From Apium graveolens (lineage: Eukaryota > Streptophyta > Magnoliopsida > Apiales > Apiaceae): a stretch of DNA of 64,000 bases. The position numbers were made by a program, and so were the translations under genes. Shown in pieces: positions 1 through 12,428 of the stretch. The stretch lies in the NCBI RefSeq assembly GCF_009905375.1, contig NC_133656.1, positions 228,311,739-228,375,738 of the forward strand, in the 5' to 3' direction. A model generated the notes under the pieces. That model saw only the letters and a program-made list of their open reading frames with translations. It was not told the origin of the DNA and ran no database searches. Within the stretch, counting starts at the first letter, position 1; every line of letters begins with the position of its first letter.

Positions 1-2681
1 ATTTATTGCGCAGGTTCGTAACATATCTCCAATGGTCTGAATTATCCTTTCACTTTGTCTGTCCATCTGCGGATGGTACGCCATACTCATTTTCAGCTGA
101 GTTCCCAAATGATCATGGAATTATCTCCAAAATCTTGAGTTAAACCTTGGATCTCTATCAGACACGATAGATACAGGGACTCCGTGACGCATCACAATCT
201 CATCCAAATACAATTTGACCAACTTTTCCAATGAAAATCTTTCATTTATCGGCAAGAAATGTGCTGACTTCGTCAACCGATCGATTACCACCCAAATCGC
301 ATCATGATTGGACTTGGTTTTAGGTAATCCTACCATGAAATCCATCGCTATATGTTCCCATTTCCATTATGGTATATCCAGTGGCTGAAGCAATCCGCTT
401 GGCATCTGATGTTCCGCTTTGACTCTTTGACACGTATAACATTTATTTATCCATTCCATAATTTCCTTTTTCATGCTTGGCCACCAATAACTTTCTTTTA
501 AATCCTGGTACATTTTCGTACTTCCAGGGTGAATTGAAAATCTCGAGTTATGCGCTTCTTGCAAAATCTCGTGCTTTAGTTCCACGACATTAGGTATCCA
601 AATACGTGAGTTAACACGGTATATTCCTTTTTCATCCTTTTGAGCTTTAATTTCTTCTCCTGTCAACTTATCCTTTTCGTGATTCATCACTTGCTCTTGA
701 CAACATCAAATCTTTTCCAAAATTTCGGGTTGAAATGACATCGCATATATGGCTTCACCTCCAAATTCTGGAGTCTGCACTTCTATTTCCATCTTTTCAA
801 AATCCTTGATCAATTCTTCCGATGACGTTAACCTATTCAACCTTTCCTTGTGACTTAGAGCGTCTGCTACCACATTTGCCTTTCCAGGATGATAGTTTAT
901 CGCACAATCATAATCTTTGATCAACTCTAACCATCTCCTTTGTCTCATATTCAATTCCTTTTAAGTAAAGATATACTTTAAACTCTTATGATCTGTATAA
1001 ATCTCGCAGTTTTCCCCGTATAAATAATGCTTCCAAATCTTAAGAGGAAACACAATTGCTGCCAATTCCAAATCATGCGTTGGATACTTTTGCTCGTGCG
1101 GCTTGAGTTGTCTTGACGCATATGCTATTACCTTCCCGTGTTGCATTAACACACATCCAAGTCCTTTATACGAAGCATCAATGAATATTACAAATTCTCC
1201 TTTTTCATCAGGTAACACCAACACTGGGGCAGTTACCAGTCTCTTCTTTAACTCTTGAAAGCTTCCTCGCACTTTTCCGTCCATATAAACTTCTCGTTCT
1301 TCTTTGTCAACTTTGTTAATGGGACAACAATCTTAGAGAAATCTTGCACAAACCTTCTGTAGTATCCAGCTAATCCCAGAAAACTTCTGACTTCTGTAGG
1401 AGTCTTGGGCCTTTCCCAATTCATTACAGCTTCTATCTTGACGGGGTCCACTTTGATTCCTTCTTTATTAACTACATGACCAAGAAATTGCACTTCCTTT
1501 AGCCAAAATTCACACTTCGAAAACTTAGCGTATAGCTTCTCTTTCCTCAGAGTTTCCAAAGAAATCCTTAAATGCTCCTTATGATCTTCTTCCGTCTTGG
1601 AGTAAATCAGTATATCGTCAATAAACATAATAACGAACTTATCCAAATATTGCTTGAACACTCTGTTCATAAGATCCATAAATGTGGATGGCGCATTCGT
1701 CAAACCAAATGCCATTACCAAAAACTCGTAGTGTCCATATCTCGTTCGAAACGTTGTCTTGGGTATATCTTCCACTTTAATCTTTAATTGATGATACCCA
1801 GATCTTAAATCAATCTTGGAGAAACACGAAGCTCCTTTTAACTGATCAAACAAGTCATCGATTCGCGGTAAAGGATACGTATTCTTAATCGTCAACTTAT
1901 TCAATTCGCGATAATCAATGCACAACCTCATACTTCCATCCTTTTTCTTTATAAACAACACCGGTGCGCCCCACGGGGATACACTCGGCCGAATTACTCC
2001 TTTATCCAACAATTCTTGCAACTGAGCGGCCAATTCCTTCATCTCGACTGGTGCCATACAATAGGGAGCTTTTGATACTGGTTCTGTTCCGGAAGCCAAA
2101 TCAATCGTAAACTCGATCTCTCTATCTGGAGGTAGTCCAGGCAATTCATCAGGAAATACATCCGGAAAATCTCTTACTATTGGGATATCCTCTATCCTCA
2201 CGGATTCTTTCTCCACATCCATAACATGAGCCAAATAAACTTCGCATCCCTGACATAATAATCTCTTTGTCTCGATAGCCATTAGGAATTTCTTCTCTTG
2301 CCTCTTTCCTCTAAATATCACTTTTTCACCATCCTTGGTCCTCAACTTCACCTTCTTACTTTTGCATTCTATTTGCACCTCATGGTTTGACAACCAATCC
2401 ATTCCTAGTATAACCTCAAACTCTCCTAACTTAAAGGAAATTAAGTCAGCAGAAAAGTGCTGACCTTCTATAGTCACATCACAATCGGGACAAATCTTAT
2501 TAACAATAACTTTCTCTTGATTTTCTACCTCTATAATTAAATTAGGTTATAGAGGGTACGCAACATAATTTAACTTATCAAGAATACTTTCAGAGATAAA
2601 AGATCTAGTTGCTCCAGAATCCATCAATACTTTTACTTCTACTGAGTTAATAACAAGCATACCTGCTACCACGTCCACATC
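1..2681 (-). pseudogene. pol: Tekay-1 pol (PR-RT-RNaseH-IN), broken and truncated
   Basis: This encoded the polyprotein that cleaves, reverse transcribes and integrates the element. Minus-strand order: an aspartic protease with a D-S-G-A core near 2610, RT in the 409-codon open stretch 1248-2477 with catalytic FIDD near 1610-1630, RNase H ([16 protein letters not shown]) at 961-1284, the integrase zinc domain (H-x-H...C-x2-C) at about 410-560, and the integrase core with MDFMVGLP near 340 and SDRDPRF near 140. Defects are a stop in the protease region near 2547, a frameshift at about 1250-1284 between RT and RNase H, and stops near 961, 706 and 367 and at 121-123. The C-terminal part lies outside the window. 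Confidence 0.85.
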
Positions 2682-3812
2682 TTATACCGCATCTTTCATT
2701 ATCATATTAAAAGTCCTAGCTCTGGGTTGAGCTGATGGTGCTGGGAGAGACGGTGGTCCAGCAATCCTAAGAACATTGACCTTCTGAACAGGCTCCTTAC
2801 AATTCCTGGCCATATGGCCCACCTTCCCACACTTGAAACAAGCCAAGTCAGGCTTCCTTGCTCCATTTGGACACTCTGAAGAATAATGCCCTTTCTGGTT
2901 GTACTTGAAACAAGTCACATCCAACTTATTACACCTTCCCGAATGTCTCTTCCCACAATTCTTGCACTCTTGAATCTGAGGTTTGTTATCCTTCCCCGGT
3001 TGTCCTGCTTTCTGAAAACGGTTCTTCTGAGCTCCGTTACCGGGTTTAAACTTCTGAAACTTTTGGTTCCGACCTCCACCATTCTTGCCAAACTTCCCTC
3101 TAAACTTTGAACTTCCTTACTCTTGCTTTGAGCTTTCAAATTTCCTTTTTCTTCCTTCATTTTCTCTCCTCGCAACTTCACGCTCACCTTCCACTATCAT
3201 TGCCTTTTGTACCAAGGCAGCATAATTCTTGATTTCCAACAACGCTACTTGACTCCTAATTCATGGCTTCAGTCCCTGTTGGAACCTCTTAGCCTTCTTT
3301 GTCTCCGTATTCACATACTCAGGTACGAATCTAGACAGCTCTGAGAATTTCACTTCATACTCCGCTACCGACATATCCTCTTGCCTAAGGTCCAGAAATT
3401 TCATCTCCAACTGATCTTGCATATAGCTCGACAAATACTTCTCCAGAAACATCTCAGTGAACTTCTCCCTTGTTAAGTCCTTTCCTTCTAACAACGCTTT
3501 CGAAGACTCCCACCAGAAACTCGCTTCATCTTTAAGGTAATAACTCGCATACTGAGCTTTCTTGTCGTCTTTAACTTCTGCTAACTCAAAAGCTTTTTCC
3601 ATTTCTCTTAACCATGACTGTGCTTTAATCGGGTCTGGAAAACCTAAGAATTATGGGGGATGAACAGATTGAAAGTGTTTGAAGTTTCCAACTTTGGGGG
3701 CCACAGGTTGTTGCAAAAGCTGAGCAAGTCTGCTCATCATGGTGGTTTCTGGGTTTACTTCTGGGTCTTGGGTTGGTATTTCTTCTTCTTGGTGATCTGG
3801 TGAGTTGGCCAT
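2682..3812 (-). pseudogene. gag: Tekay-1 gag with two zinc knuckles
   Basis: This is the capsid/nucleocapsid protein. The start at 3812 is the first ATG after the leader and opens MANSPDHQEEE. The central retrotransposon Gag domain (WWESSKALLEG, FLDLRQEDMSVAEYE) covers about 3261-3602. A basic stretch and two zinc-knuckle-like motifs follow at about 2800-2930; the first reads CFKYNQKGHYSSEC, so Tyr replaces the second Cys. In-frame stops are at 3651-3653, near 3261 and near 3118. The reading frame continues towards protease, as usual for a Gag-Pol fusion. Confidence 0.8.
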
Positions 3813-4357
3813 TTCTTACAAACCTTATTGAGCAATTATTTAGCAATACGATAGCATGGCATATATATAATCAACATTTTATTATGAAATCTTTTTGTGG
3901 GTTTTAAGCTTTACCCAATTTTGCACATGCAATCCTAGTACTACATAATTCTCATATCAGTGTTGTTTTATCATGGCACAGAATAGGGTATTACGAATTT
4001 TAAACATGGTTGTACGGAAACATGATATTTAGAACAGTTTATGAGATATTTAGGGTGCATAATGGAAAACAAGAAAATGGATTTATTTAAACAAAGGGGT
4101 ACATAAAGGAAAGTCTGGTTATCACAGGTTCTGAAATAAGGTACAATAATATAGCAGGGTTAAACAGAGGAAAAACTGGAAAATATCCCCCTATCTACCC
4201 CTAACTTTTAACAACTACTGCCACAATGATCCGAAATACAACATAACAAATGAAAAAAAAGTGATCCCGGCATCTGACCAAGTATCCCAAAGCCTACCGG
4301 CGCTGAAAAACAACAATCTACGGGCTCAACCAACAGTCTCGTCTAATCATCCAGAAT
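3813..4357 (-). other. Leader between small ORF and gag, Tekay-1
   Basis: About 545 bp of AT-rich sequence between the leader ORF and gag. I see no ORF or conserved motif in it. Confidence 0.4.
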
Positions 4358-4897
4358 CTATCTCAACACAACCAACATCCAGCTAATGATCTTATGCAGC
4401 CTCCGAGCCTCAGCATCAGCATCACTAGTGGATGGTCACTCATCCAATCTCCTCCGGGCAACCTGCTCCACCACCTTAACCCGAACTCGCCACTCATCGT
4501 CCATAACTGAAGTGCTCTGCCTAGACTCTCGGGCTAGCCTATCCACCAAAGCTCCCAACTCAGGAATACGGGAGTAAACAAAATCTCGGTCCTGGGCTAA
4601 CTTTCCACCAACACTGACAGGTACTGTCTTAGGCATCTCAGACTCTGGCTCAGGGGCAGGGGTCTCTAAATCTGGCCTCAAGGGTGAAATCTGCATAGGG
4701 ATCTCACTACTCTCAGAAGGGTCATCCTCTGGATCTGAACTAACATACACAGGCTCCTCTAGAGAGGGTGGAATGGGGTCCACTGGGGTACCGGTCAAAC
4801 TAATCTCTGAATCTGAGTCACTACCACTACTTGGATCCTGAGAGAAAACATAAAACAACAACCAATAAACAATATTAGGGTTAAATAAAGCTTCCAT
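4358..4897 (-). pseudogene. Leader ORF upstream of Tekay-1 gag
   Basis: A 153-codon open frame (4436-4897), extended in frame to 4358 past one stop at 4436-4438, lies between the primer-binding site and gag. The N-terminus is hydrophobic (VYWLLFYVF), followed by a Ser/Asp/Glu/Pro-rich acidic middle and a charged C-terminus (VRVKVVEQVARRRLDE). I do not recognise a family. It could be an extra leader protein or chance coding in the leader; its clean composition bias favours a real, once-translated ORF. Confidence 0.4.
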
Positions 4898-5062
4898 CTA
4901 ACTCACACCCTAACTCTAGTTTCCACTTTAACTGATACACATCTTCCTTAGACTATACCTAATAGTCTAACTCAACTCTATACGAGTCGAACTCTCTCGC
5001 GATATAAATATACCCAAAATACCCTTTTAAAGCCTAAATTGTCTCAGGGACTAGATCCTGTA

Positions 5063-5075
5063 GCTCTGATACCAA
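5063..5075 (-). other. Primer-binding site of Tekay-1
   Basis: The minus strand reads TTGGTATCAGAGC two bases inside the LTR end. It is complementary to the 3' end of plant initiator-Met tRNA, the usual primer of these elements. It fixes the LTR inner edge and the strand. Confidence 0.9.
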
Positions 5076-5077
5076 CT

Positions 5078-8000
5078 TGTGACGTCCTCAATCTCGGGGT
5101 TAGGAAATGAGAACCCACACACCTTTAATCTAATAATTAAATAAGCATAAACCCCGATTAATTGCTAACAGGATCAAACAGGATAAAGTATGAGACAAGA
5201 TTACAACTACCAATCATAAAATATAACTTACAACCCTAAAATAATATTAAATAAACATAATCGATTTCGGCTTGGAACCGACAGATAACCCATTGTATCT
5301 TTACAACCTTCTAGCTAAGCGCTTTCTCACTCAAAAACACCACTACCTGCTCTGGCAACCGGAAGCCCTCAACACGGTAGGGACCACCAGGTACGCTCTT
5401 ACGAGCAGAGCGCCTAAGCCTGACCATCCTCTTGCCTAACTTCCATGGTTAGATTAAAACAAAACATATGAGTATAAAACTCATCAAGTAACTATAAAGC
5501 TGTTCTACGATATAAAATCCACAATATACTTTACCAATCTCAGGGCATTCTACTTTATTTGTTCTAGGTGGCAGATTTCCATCTTTCGGGTTATGAAAGG
5601 GTTAAGAAGGAGAAATGTGGGGCTTTCAAGGAACAAGGCTCGAAGCAGGGTGAAAGCCGACATTCATCACAAATCATTAAATGATCAAAACAGATCTTTC
5701 AGAAAAGGAAATCAACAATATTTCACTATATGGAATCAATTATATGATCAACAGATTTAAAATCAGGGTTCAAGAGCTTTTAAGCTTCACAATATCACAA
5801 TCAACTCCTTTCAAAGCAATATAAACCATTTACATTTTTTTCAAAGAATCAATTACTGAGTAGGAAGTTTTAATTCCTTTTTAAAATCAATATAGGACCC
5901 TTGATTGGACCACTTTCTCTTTTCATTTCATTATAATACGGGTGATCAGCCCGAACCGACCTCCATCCGGTCTTTAAGGTACCATACGGCATAATTTCAG
6001 CCTTAAACTGGACTAGCCCCGCTAGCCTCTTACAATGACTGGACTAGTCCCACTAGCCTCTTACGTCCAATCCAATCCATCGGGAATTCGTTTGGAAAAC
6101 CTTGAGTTGGAAAAAGTAGGTTTTCTAAATTCATTTTATCATTACCCAGAATATGAAATCATTCTGACTCTTTCAAGTCGAAACTCATTCTTAGATTCAA
6201 TTTCAAGAATTCAAAGTTAAGGAAATGAATCAAAGATAAACAAGATGAAATTCTAGGGGTTTTTGAATCAATGACAACAAGGTACTTAAGTCAAAAGAAT
6301 CAGACTGTTCCAAGGATCAATAGGGGATATGGTGATCAAAGAATATGGCATCATTACAAGGGGTTCATAAAGGAAATTATAGGGTTTATAACAATTCATG
6401 GCATAATCAAATAAGTTGAATAGAAAAGATAGGTTACCAAAGGGTTGAATCAATAAGCTTATCGGTAACAGTTTTACAAGATCAAAGACAGGGTATAATC
6501 GATATCAGGGGTTCATCATTTTAACAGTTCAATACTCTATATGGTATGAAGAACATTCTTTCTATAACCATTTACACAAGTAATTAGAGTTACTTGCCTG
6601 AATTCGCTTTCCTGTTTCACAAAGGTTGAACTACTGCCATCTAGTATATCTTTCCCTTTCCTAGCCTGAATGCCCTCACGATCCAAATCTACAATCAAAA
6701 CCAAAACCTCAATTAGTTTCTCAACTCTCGTTCCCGGAACCGTCACTCAATACGATAGCTCGAATATACTTCTGACTCGAACTATACGAGTATAGCTTAT
6801 ATACACACATGCACATAACACATTCTTTTCTCATAGCCTTTTATAACTTAAACTCGCTATATCATGACTATAACTTATACGAGTACACGATTTTATTCAT
6901 AGCTAATTACTTACGACCATAGCTATTACTTTATCAATCAACTTAATTACTTTTTTCCTTTTATCCTTAATTCGAACCAAAACCACAATCAAACAAACAA
7001 TTCCAAAGATTTTCACATATAAACACTCAATCATTCTATCGATTGCCAAAAATCAGATTTTGACCTTTAATTCATATGGCCTATTCGGCCTTAACACCTA
7101 TCATAATTAAGAATCAAACATGCAAAACCCTCATTTGACATGCATCAAGTATATCATCCCAAAATAGTTTAATTTCATTCTTACAACTCATTTAAACTCA
7201 TAATTCAAACGTAATCATGGATGATCACTCAATTTATCACTTAATTCAACTTAATCAAGTAGAAACATTCGAAATTTTCAAGAATCACAACATGCATGCA
7301 TCAATTTGGACTTTTAACCATTACTTATTCTCATTACACTACCAATTATAAAAATGATTATCAATAAGTCATTCACATCAACAAAACCAACATAATATTT
7401 CAAAAATATTAAGAGCCATTCGGCCTCTTCAAGAAATTCTCACATGCAAACTCAATTTCAAACCATTGCATCTTAATCACACTAATCTCTTAACATTAAG
7501 CTAGATTAACATTCACATCCAACAAAAATCAACTTATTAACTTGTAAACTACAAATCCATTCGGCCTTTCAAAAGAAACCACATACAAACATAAAATTAT
7601 TGATTAAATACTAGAGCTTAGTGTTTAACATCATTGCTCACCACCGGTTCACCGGAGTTCATCACCGGTGGCGGTGGCATCACGGTGGTGCCCCCATTCG
7701 GTGGTTTCAACCTTCAACCACCAATTTTCTCAAGTGATTACACACATGCAAGCACTCATCTTCACTTTAAATCATTCAAGAATCAAAGCCCTTTTGTTTC
7801 CATGAAAACCGAATTCAAAACCACCAAATCCAACTTTGGATTTTCTCAAAAACTTGAAGATAGTGACATGCATGTATGTATATAGGTAGATAACACAAAA
7901 TCTCACACAATCATGATTCTATAACCGAAAAAGAGTGAAGAACAAGCGAGAGATTGAAAAGAGAGAGTGTACCGAGAGTGAGAGAGAGAGAAATCCCGAG

Positions 8001-8999
8001 AGGGATGAAGAAATGAGAGAAAAAGAAAGAGAAGAGAGAAGCTCGGGTAAAAAGAAAGAAAAGAGGAGGTGGGTGGGATTATATACTACCAAGGGAGGGG
8101 TAATATGGTAATTGGATTATCTCGTTTCTGATTCACTTTTTATTCTTAAAAGAAAATGAATTTGATATGCAAATATCTCTCTCGGAAAAGATGAATTTGA
8201 TATGAATGAAAATTTTAAAATGTGAATCTCGAAATTAGCTTTCCAACCATTACGCATAATAAGATTTTGAGCATACGGTTAATTTTATATGATTTTTACA
8301 AGTTTGTGCTACTAATAACACTTTATCACATAAAAATCAATTTAAAATATAATGATCTCCAAATAAATCCGTCCATCATTTTTAAAAAGTCTATAGGATT
8401 ATTACGGAGATAACTGAACAAATCTCATGCAGTTATCTTACTCAGATAATTTTATAAAAATGCGCGAAGGTTAAATAAACCTTTATTTAAATCAAATAAT
8501 TCCCTTAAATCCATAAAAATATCAACAGATCACGTAATCATGCGTACAGACAGACAAACATACATATGAATACATCACAACTCATGTCTGATCAAAGAAA
8601 TTTTCTTTCTTTAATATTATTCCTTTTTACGCGTTCCGGGTCACATTCTGCCTGACGGCCCGACGCTCAACGTTTCAATTACGCTTCTCATTATCATTAT
8701 CGACCGACACGTCACTAGGACGCAATTCTTCATTTAAACATTCATTTCACACAATCATGCATATTTCACATTTTGTATACTTTAAACCCTTATTAGGACG
8801 GGTCCCGTTATACCTGACGGCCCGACAACACAGCTTAACTCCTAAGCTGACTCTTTAAATTGGAACGCTTTTACTTACGCTCCTAGATTCTAATATACAA
8901 TAAAGACAATTAATCAATACTTAATCACATAATTATAGTCACTTCACATAAATCACACTTTATTGACTTAAACACGTCACAAAATTCTCAGTCGTCACA
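5078..8999 (-). repeat. 5' LTR of Tekay-1 (3922 bp)
   Basis: Bounded by a 7-bp inverted repeat, TGTGACG at 5078 and CGTCACA ending at 8999, with the primer-binding site beside the left edge. The length is typical of Tekay LTRs. Inside are a TATA box at 8078-8087, a GA-rich stretch at 7920-8060 (CT-rich leader on the minus strand), a pair of CTGACGGCCCGAC copies near 8655 and 8815, and a short tandem repeat (CTGGACTAGYCCCRCTAGCCTCTTA type) near 6008-6063. Short ORFs inside are not convincing genes. Confidence 0.85.
8078..8087 (-). promoter_or_regulatory. TATA box of Tekay-1 LTR
   Basis: Minus-strand AGTATATAAT followed by a long CT-rich stretch (GA-rich on plus), the normal look of a plant LTR promoter and leader. 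Position only; no start site can be measured. Confidence 0.55.
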
Positions 9000-10933
9000 T
9001 TTCATGCTTGATTTCATCCACACTTTGACTATGTTGGAGAGCTTCAATCTTATACAGCTGGAGTGCTTCAAGATATGCTGTAAGTAGCCTCTTTGTGCTG
9101 GCATTTGTAGATACTTGAATGGCTGTTTGGGTGTCATGAATCAGCTTGAATAGTGTTGATTGAAGATGTGAGTAGGAACATTCTTTAGTTAGCATCCAGG
9201 CAGGAACATCTGCATCTCCCCCTATGCTCATGTTGTCTTCCTCATCATCCCCACCAGCATATTCACTGCCAGTAGTTGAAGGCATAGCAGTGATTGCATC
9301 ATTTGCTCTTTGTATAGATTGAGTAGTGTGCACCAAGTTGAGCATCTTTTCAGCCTCATCGTTTCCCTGTTTAGCTAGAGTTTGATAAGCTGTAGCAGGG
9401 TGAGTAAATGTCTCAGCATCTAGGGAAATAGAATCTATGACAGCTTGATATTCTTGCTGAAATAGTTTTTTCCTTTCTGCATCACTAACATCCATTGACT
9501 CACTAGCAATGGTGTCCATCCTTATCTCTCCAGTACCTGTATTTCTCTCAATATCTCTCTCTCTCTCTCTTTGCATCAAGGGCTCCCCTTGGCTTCTCAC
9601 CCTCACCTTCACCATCTAAGGTGGGACTCCTCTCACTCACTTTTGCGAAGAAATGGACTGCATTTGTTCACTCATATTCTCTCCTTTTGCCTGGGAGTAA
9701 TCCGGCCTCTTACTCAGTTCACTCCCTTCCCTCAGTCCTAAGAGTAATTGTACTACTACTATGTCCTCTGCACTTGTGATAATTGAAGAAATTTGAAGTT
9801 GTGCAGAGACTCCCAACGGATGAGGAATATCCATCGGGGTAGTAGTTTGGCTAGCCGACGGATGTCTGCTGTTAGGCACATCCATCAAGATACAATCACT
9901 ACTCGATGGATGAATGATATCACCGGGATTGAAGAAATGAATGAGTTTGGAGTGGAGACTATTGTAGAATCTGTGCAGATTGATGAAAATTTGGGCACAG
10001 ATGTCTCAATAGACTCAAAAAGGATTGGCAAGTGAGCCAACAAATCATCTAAAAGATGATGCTCACTTGCTTGGATTTTTGGCTTCTCCAATAGAGTTAA
10101 AGATGGAGAATTTAGAAGTGATGTATTGATCATGTCAACATCCAGTGAGTGTGTGGGTGAATTTGGTGTTTCAGGTGCTTCAATTATTAAAGATTTTGGC
10201 TGTGACTCCACATTTATTGGAGCCGCATCAATCTGACTTTGAGAAGGTGCAGTGATTGGATCTTTAGCATCAGTTTGCACTGTGTGTGTTCCCTGTGCAT
10301 CCCCAATGGGTTTTAATCTTTTCTTTCTAGCATAAGTCTGTGGTGAACTAGTGTCCCTAACCCTCTTGGCCTGTGCTCCTGGTTGGGAGCTTGTTTCAAT
10401 AGTAACATCCTTTTGGGAGGATGAAACTAGAAATGAGCTAATTTCCTTATTAACAACCACGATTTGTTGGGAAACTGTGGTATGGCCAGGCTTAGGTACA
10501 CTCATCTCACCAGCCTTATCCTTAGGGTTTCTTTGATTTTCACCCTATCCCTCACCTTGCTTACTCACCTCCACACTCCCCTCTTTGTGTTTAGAAGACT
10601 TTGCAACTGGTTTCTTTTGAGAGAAACCAAACGGGGCTTTCTTAGATTTGGATTTTGAAATTGTTAGTTTGGTAGCTTGGGTAGGCATCTGTCGGGTCAT
10701 TGACACAGATTCCATTGCTACACTAGAAGGCAAAGAAATGTGTGAGGTTGGAAGAGTGGAGACAATGTTGCTTACCTCACTTATCTGAGGTCCCTCCATG
10801 ACTGGAAAATAGAAGAGGGGCACCTCTTTGTGGTGATTTGCTCTATTAAGATCTGTAATAATTCTTCTTTCTTGAACCCAACAATTCAGCTTGTTGGATG
10901 GGTTCTCAATTGCAATGTCCTCAATAAGATGGT
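9000..10933 (-). pseudogene. Element A env-like (post-pol) ORF, C-terminal part
   Basis: The translated pieces at 8995-9615, 9637-9888, 9885-10505 and 10545-10823 align one after another with residues of about 230-900 of the intact ORF in element C. Shared blocks include a GEPLMQ block, ISLDAETFTHPATAYQ, LVHTTQSIQR and ALQLYKIEALQHSQ. There is a frameshift at about 9886 and stops near 9637 and 10545. The ORF is cut at 9000 by the Tekay-1 LTR and at 10933 by Athila. At 9815-9915 it carries diverged copies of the element motif (CCGACGGATG, CGATGGATG, ATCCATCG). Its function is unknown; the term env-like is positional only. Confidence 0.85.
10929..10933. repeat. Target-site duplication of Athila, left copy
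   Basis: ATGGT here is repeated at 22903-22907 immediately after the other LTR. This 5-bp duplication proves the two LTRs bound one insertion. Confidence 0.95.
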
Positions 10934-12415
10934 TGTTAGTCGCTAAACACGCGCTAATAATACACGCAAGTATACGAGTTCGCTAGTAGTATAAGATATA
11001 AATCAGATTCGATCCCATAGAGACTGTATAGGTTAACTATCTAAATTACGCACCTAAGCAACAATGTATGGTTATTATTCAATGCTAAGATGAGAACAAA
11101 TTGAGAATGTTTATAACTAAGACAAATTGAGAATGTTTAAAACTAAGAATTACGCTAACTATTATAACTACGAGAATAAGTTTGACTGAGTTAATATATA
11201 TGACAGATATGGGACTCTAACTTTATTAAATACTTCATTCAATAGCCTTATTATTCTCAACTTTAGCATTCAATGGTGATGACATTAATCAGACAATATG
11301 AAACTAATAAACGCCAACTTTCGTTGCACGGGTATCATTCTACCAGACATCCATAAAAGAGATAGAAGCTGAATAGGCACCAATTATATTGAGACCCTAT
11401 ATGTCTATAGAATTTGATAACATAACGGTTTAAGCACAAGTTATCTATCTTGATTACATAGGGCAAGTAAGATGGTTAAAATTACCTACGAATCATGCAT
11501 CACAATACATGAACCTATGCTAGCATGGCAAGTTCTAAATCCTTAAATTCACTTTCGCTTCATTAAGAATTAACACACTATCTTATAAGTTCGCGACGCT
11601 CACAAGACGAATACGCACAACCAATACTAGGATATTATACAATCACCACACACTAAGGCATCAAACAATTTAACTAAAGAAATCCATAAATAAATCCGCT
11701 AGAACCCCACGATAACGATTAGCCCATAATCGAACTCATCGCCAACGTGGGTTCCAATGAAAACATGATATAGCAAACATAGTCTCTATACGAATAAATA
11801 AACCAAAGTACAATCAAGAATATAGGTTCAGCAAAACAAGAAACAAGCATCCAAATTACCACTCAAAACAAAGATTCACAAGAATAAACTAGTTCATCTT
11901 CGCCTTTGTTGAATTGTGCCAAAAGGTCTCTTGCCGTCTTCTCCCTCCTTGATGTTTTGATAACTCTGAATCTCTTCTGAAAAATGACCTAAGTTATGTT
12001 TATATAGAAGTCCATGCATCCCAGGAGTCCAGCAATTTGAATTATAAAAGAATCGGGATTTTAATATCCCGACCCAGTGTGGCCGCGCGCTTCACCAGCG
12101 CGGGCGCGCTGCCTTTCTGTACTCCCGGCGCGGCCGCGCGCAACACCAGCACGGGTGCGCCTTCCTTCTGCCAAAACTTCATTTTTTCCTCTTCTTTATT
12201 CCTTGCAGCTTCAAGCCAATCTTTCAAGCTTTTATTCCAGCACATCCTAAACACCATATTTAGCATCAAAATAATGCTAATTCACCTGATTCACGAAATG
12301 AAGCCTGAAATGCAAAAACACTTAAAAACACGTTAAACCACAAATAACTTGAGTACAAATATACCAACTCAAAGCTTATTAGAGCATAAATAAGTGTCAT
12401 AAATGTCATTTAACA
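10934..12415 (-). repeat. 3' LTR of Athila (1482 bp)
   Basis: TGTTAG at 10934 and TTAACA ending at 12415 match the other LTR at 21500-22902. This copy has a ~27-bp tandem duplication near 11100 and a longer GC-rich block at 12075-12160. TATA box: minus TATATA at 12000-12006, about 70 bp downstream of the GC-rich block. Confidence 0.92.
12075..12160 (-). promoter_or_regulatory. GC-rich palindromic motif block in Athila 3' LTR
   Basis: Copies of GCGCGGCCGCGC-type sequence stand out in an AT-rich LTR, one perfect and others degraded by C-to-T or G-to-A changes. The same motif recurs in the other LTR (22613-22648) and before the post-pol ORF (15136-15255). It lies just upstream of the LTR TATA box. 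Confidence 0.6.
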
Positions 12416-12428
12416 CACCCCCAAACTT
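12416..12428 (-). other. Polypurine tract of Athila
   Basis: Minus-strand AGTTTGGGGGTG directly before the 3' LTR, the tract that primes plus-strand DNA synthesis in Athila elements. Confidence 0.85.

Larger units (their letters stand above)
1..8999 (-). mobile_element. Tekay-1: Ty3/gypsy chromovirus-type element, 5' part
   Basis: Read on the minus strand the order is a long 5' LTR, an initiator-Met primer-binding site, a small leader ORF, gag with two zinc knuckles, then protease, reverse transcriptase, RNase H and integrase. The integrase runs off the window at position 1, so the chromodomain and 3' LTR are not seen. The very long LTR and the gag and RT types suggest the Tekay/Del lineage; lineage is inferred without a tree. 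The LTR right edge at 8999 abuts the env-like ORF of element A in mid-codon sequence, so this element inserted into A. Every gene has stops or frameshifts, so it is dead. Confidence 0.8.

Noticed and set aside
7634..7885. 83-codon plus-strand ORF in the Tekay-1 LTR (GGGGITVVPPFGGFN)
   Set aside because: Inside an LTR on the opposite strand, no family recognised, no promoter seen; most likely chance.
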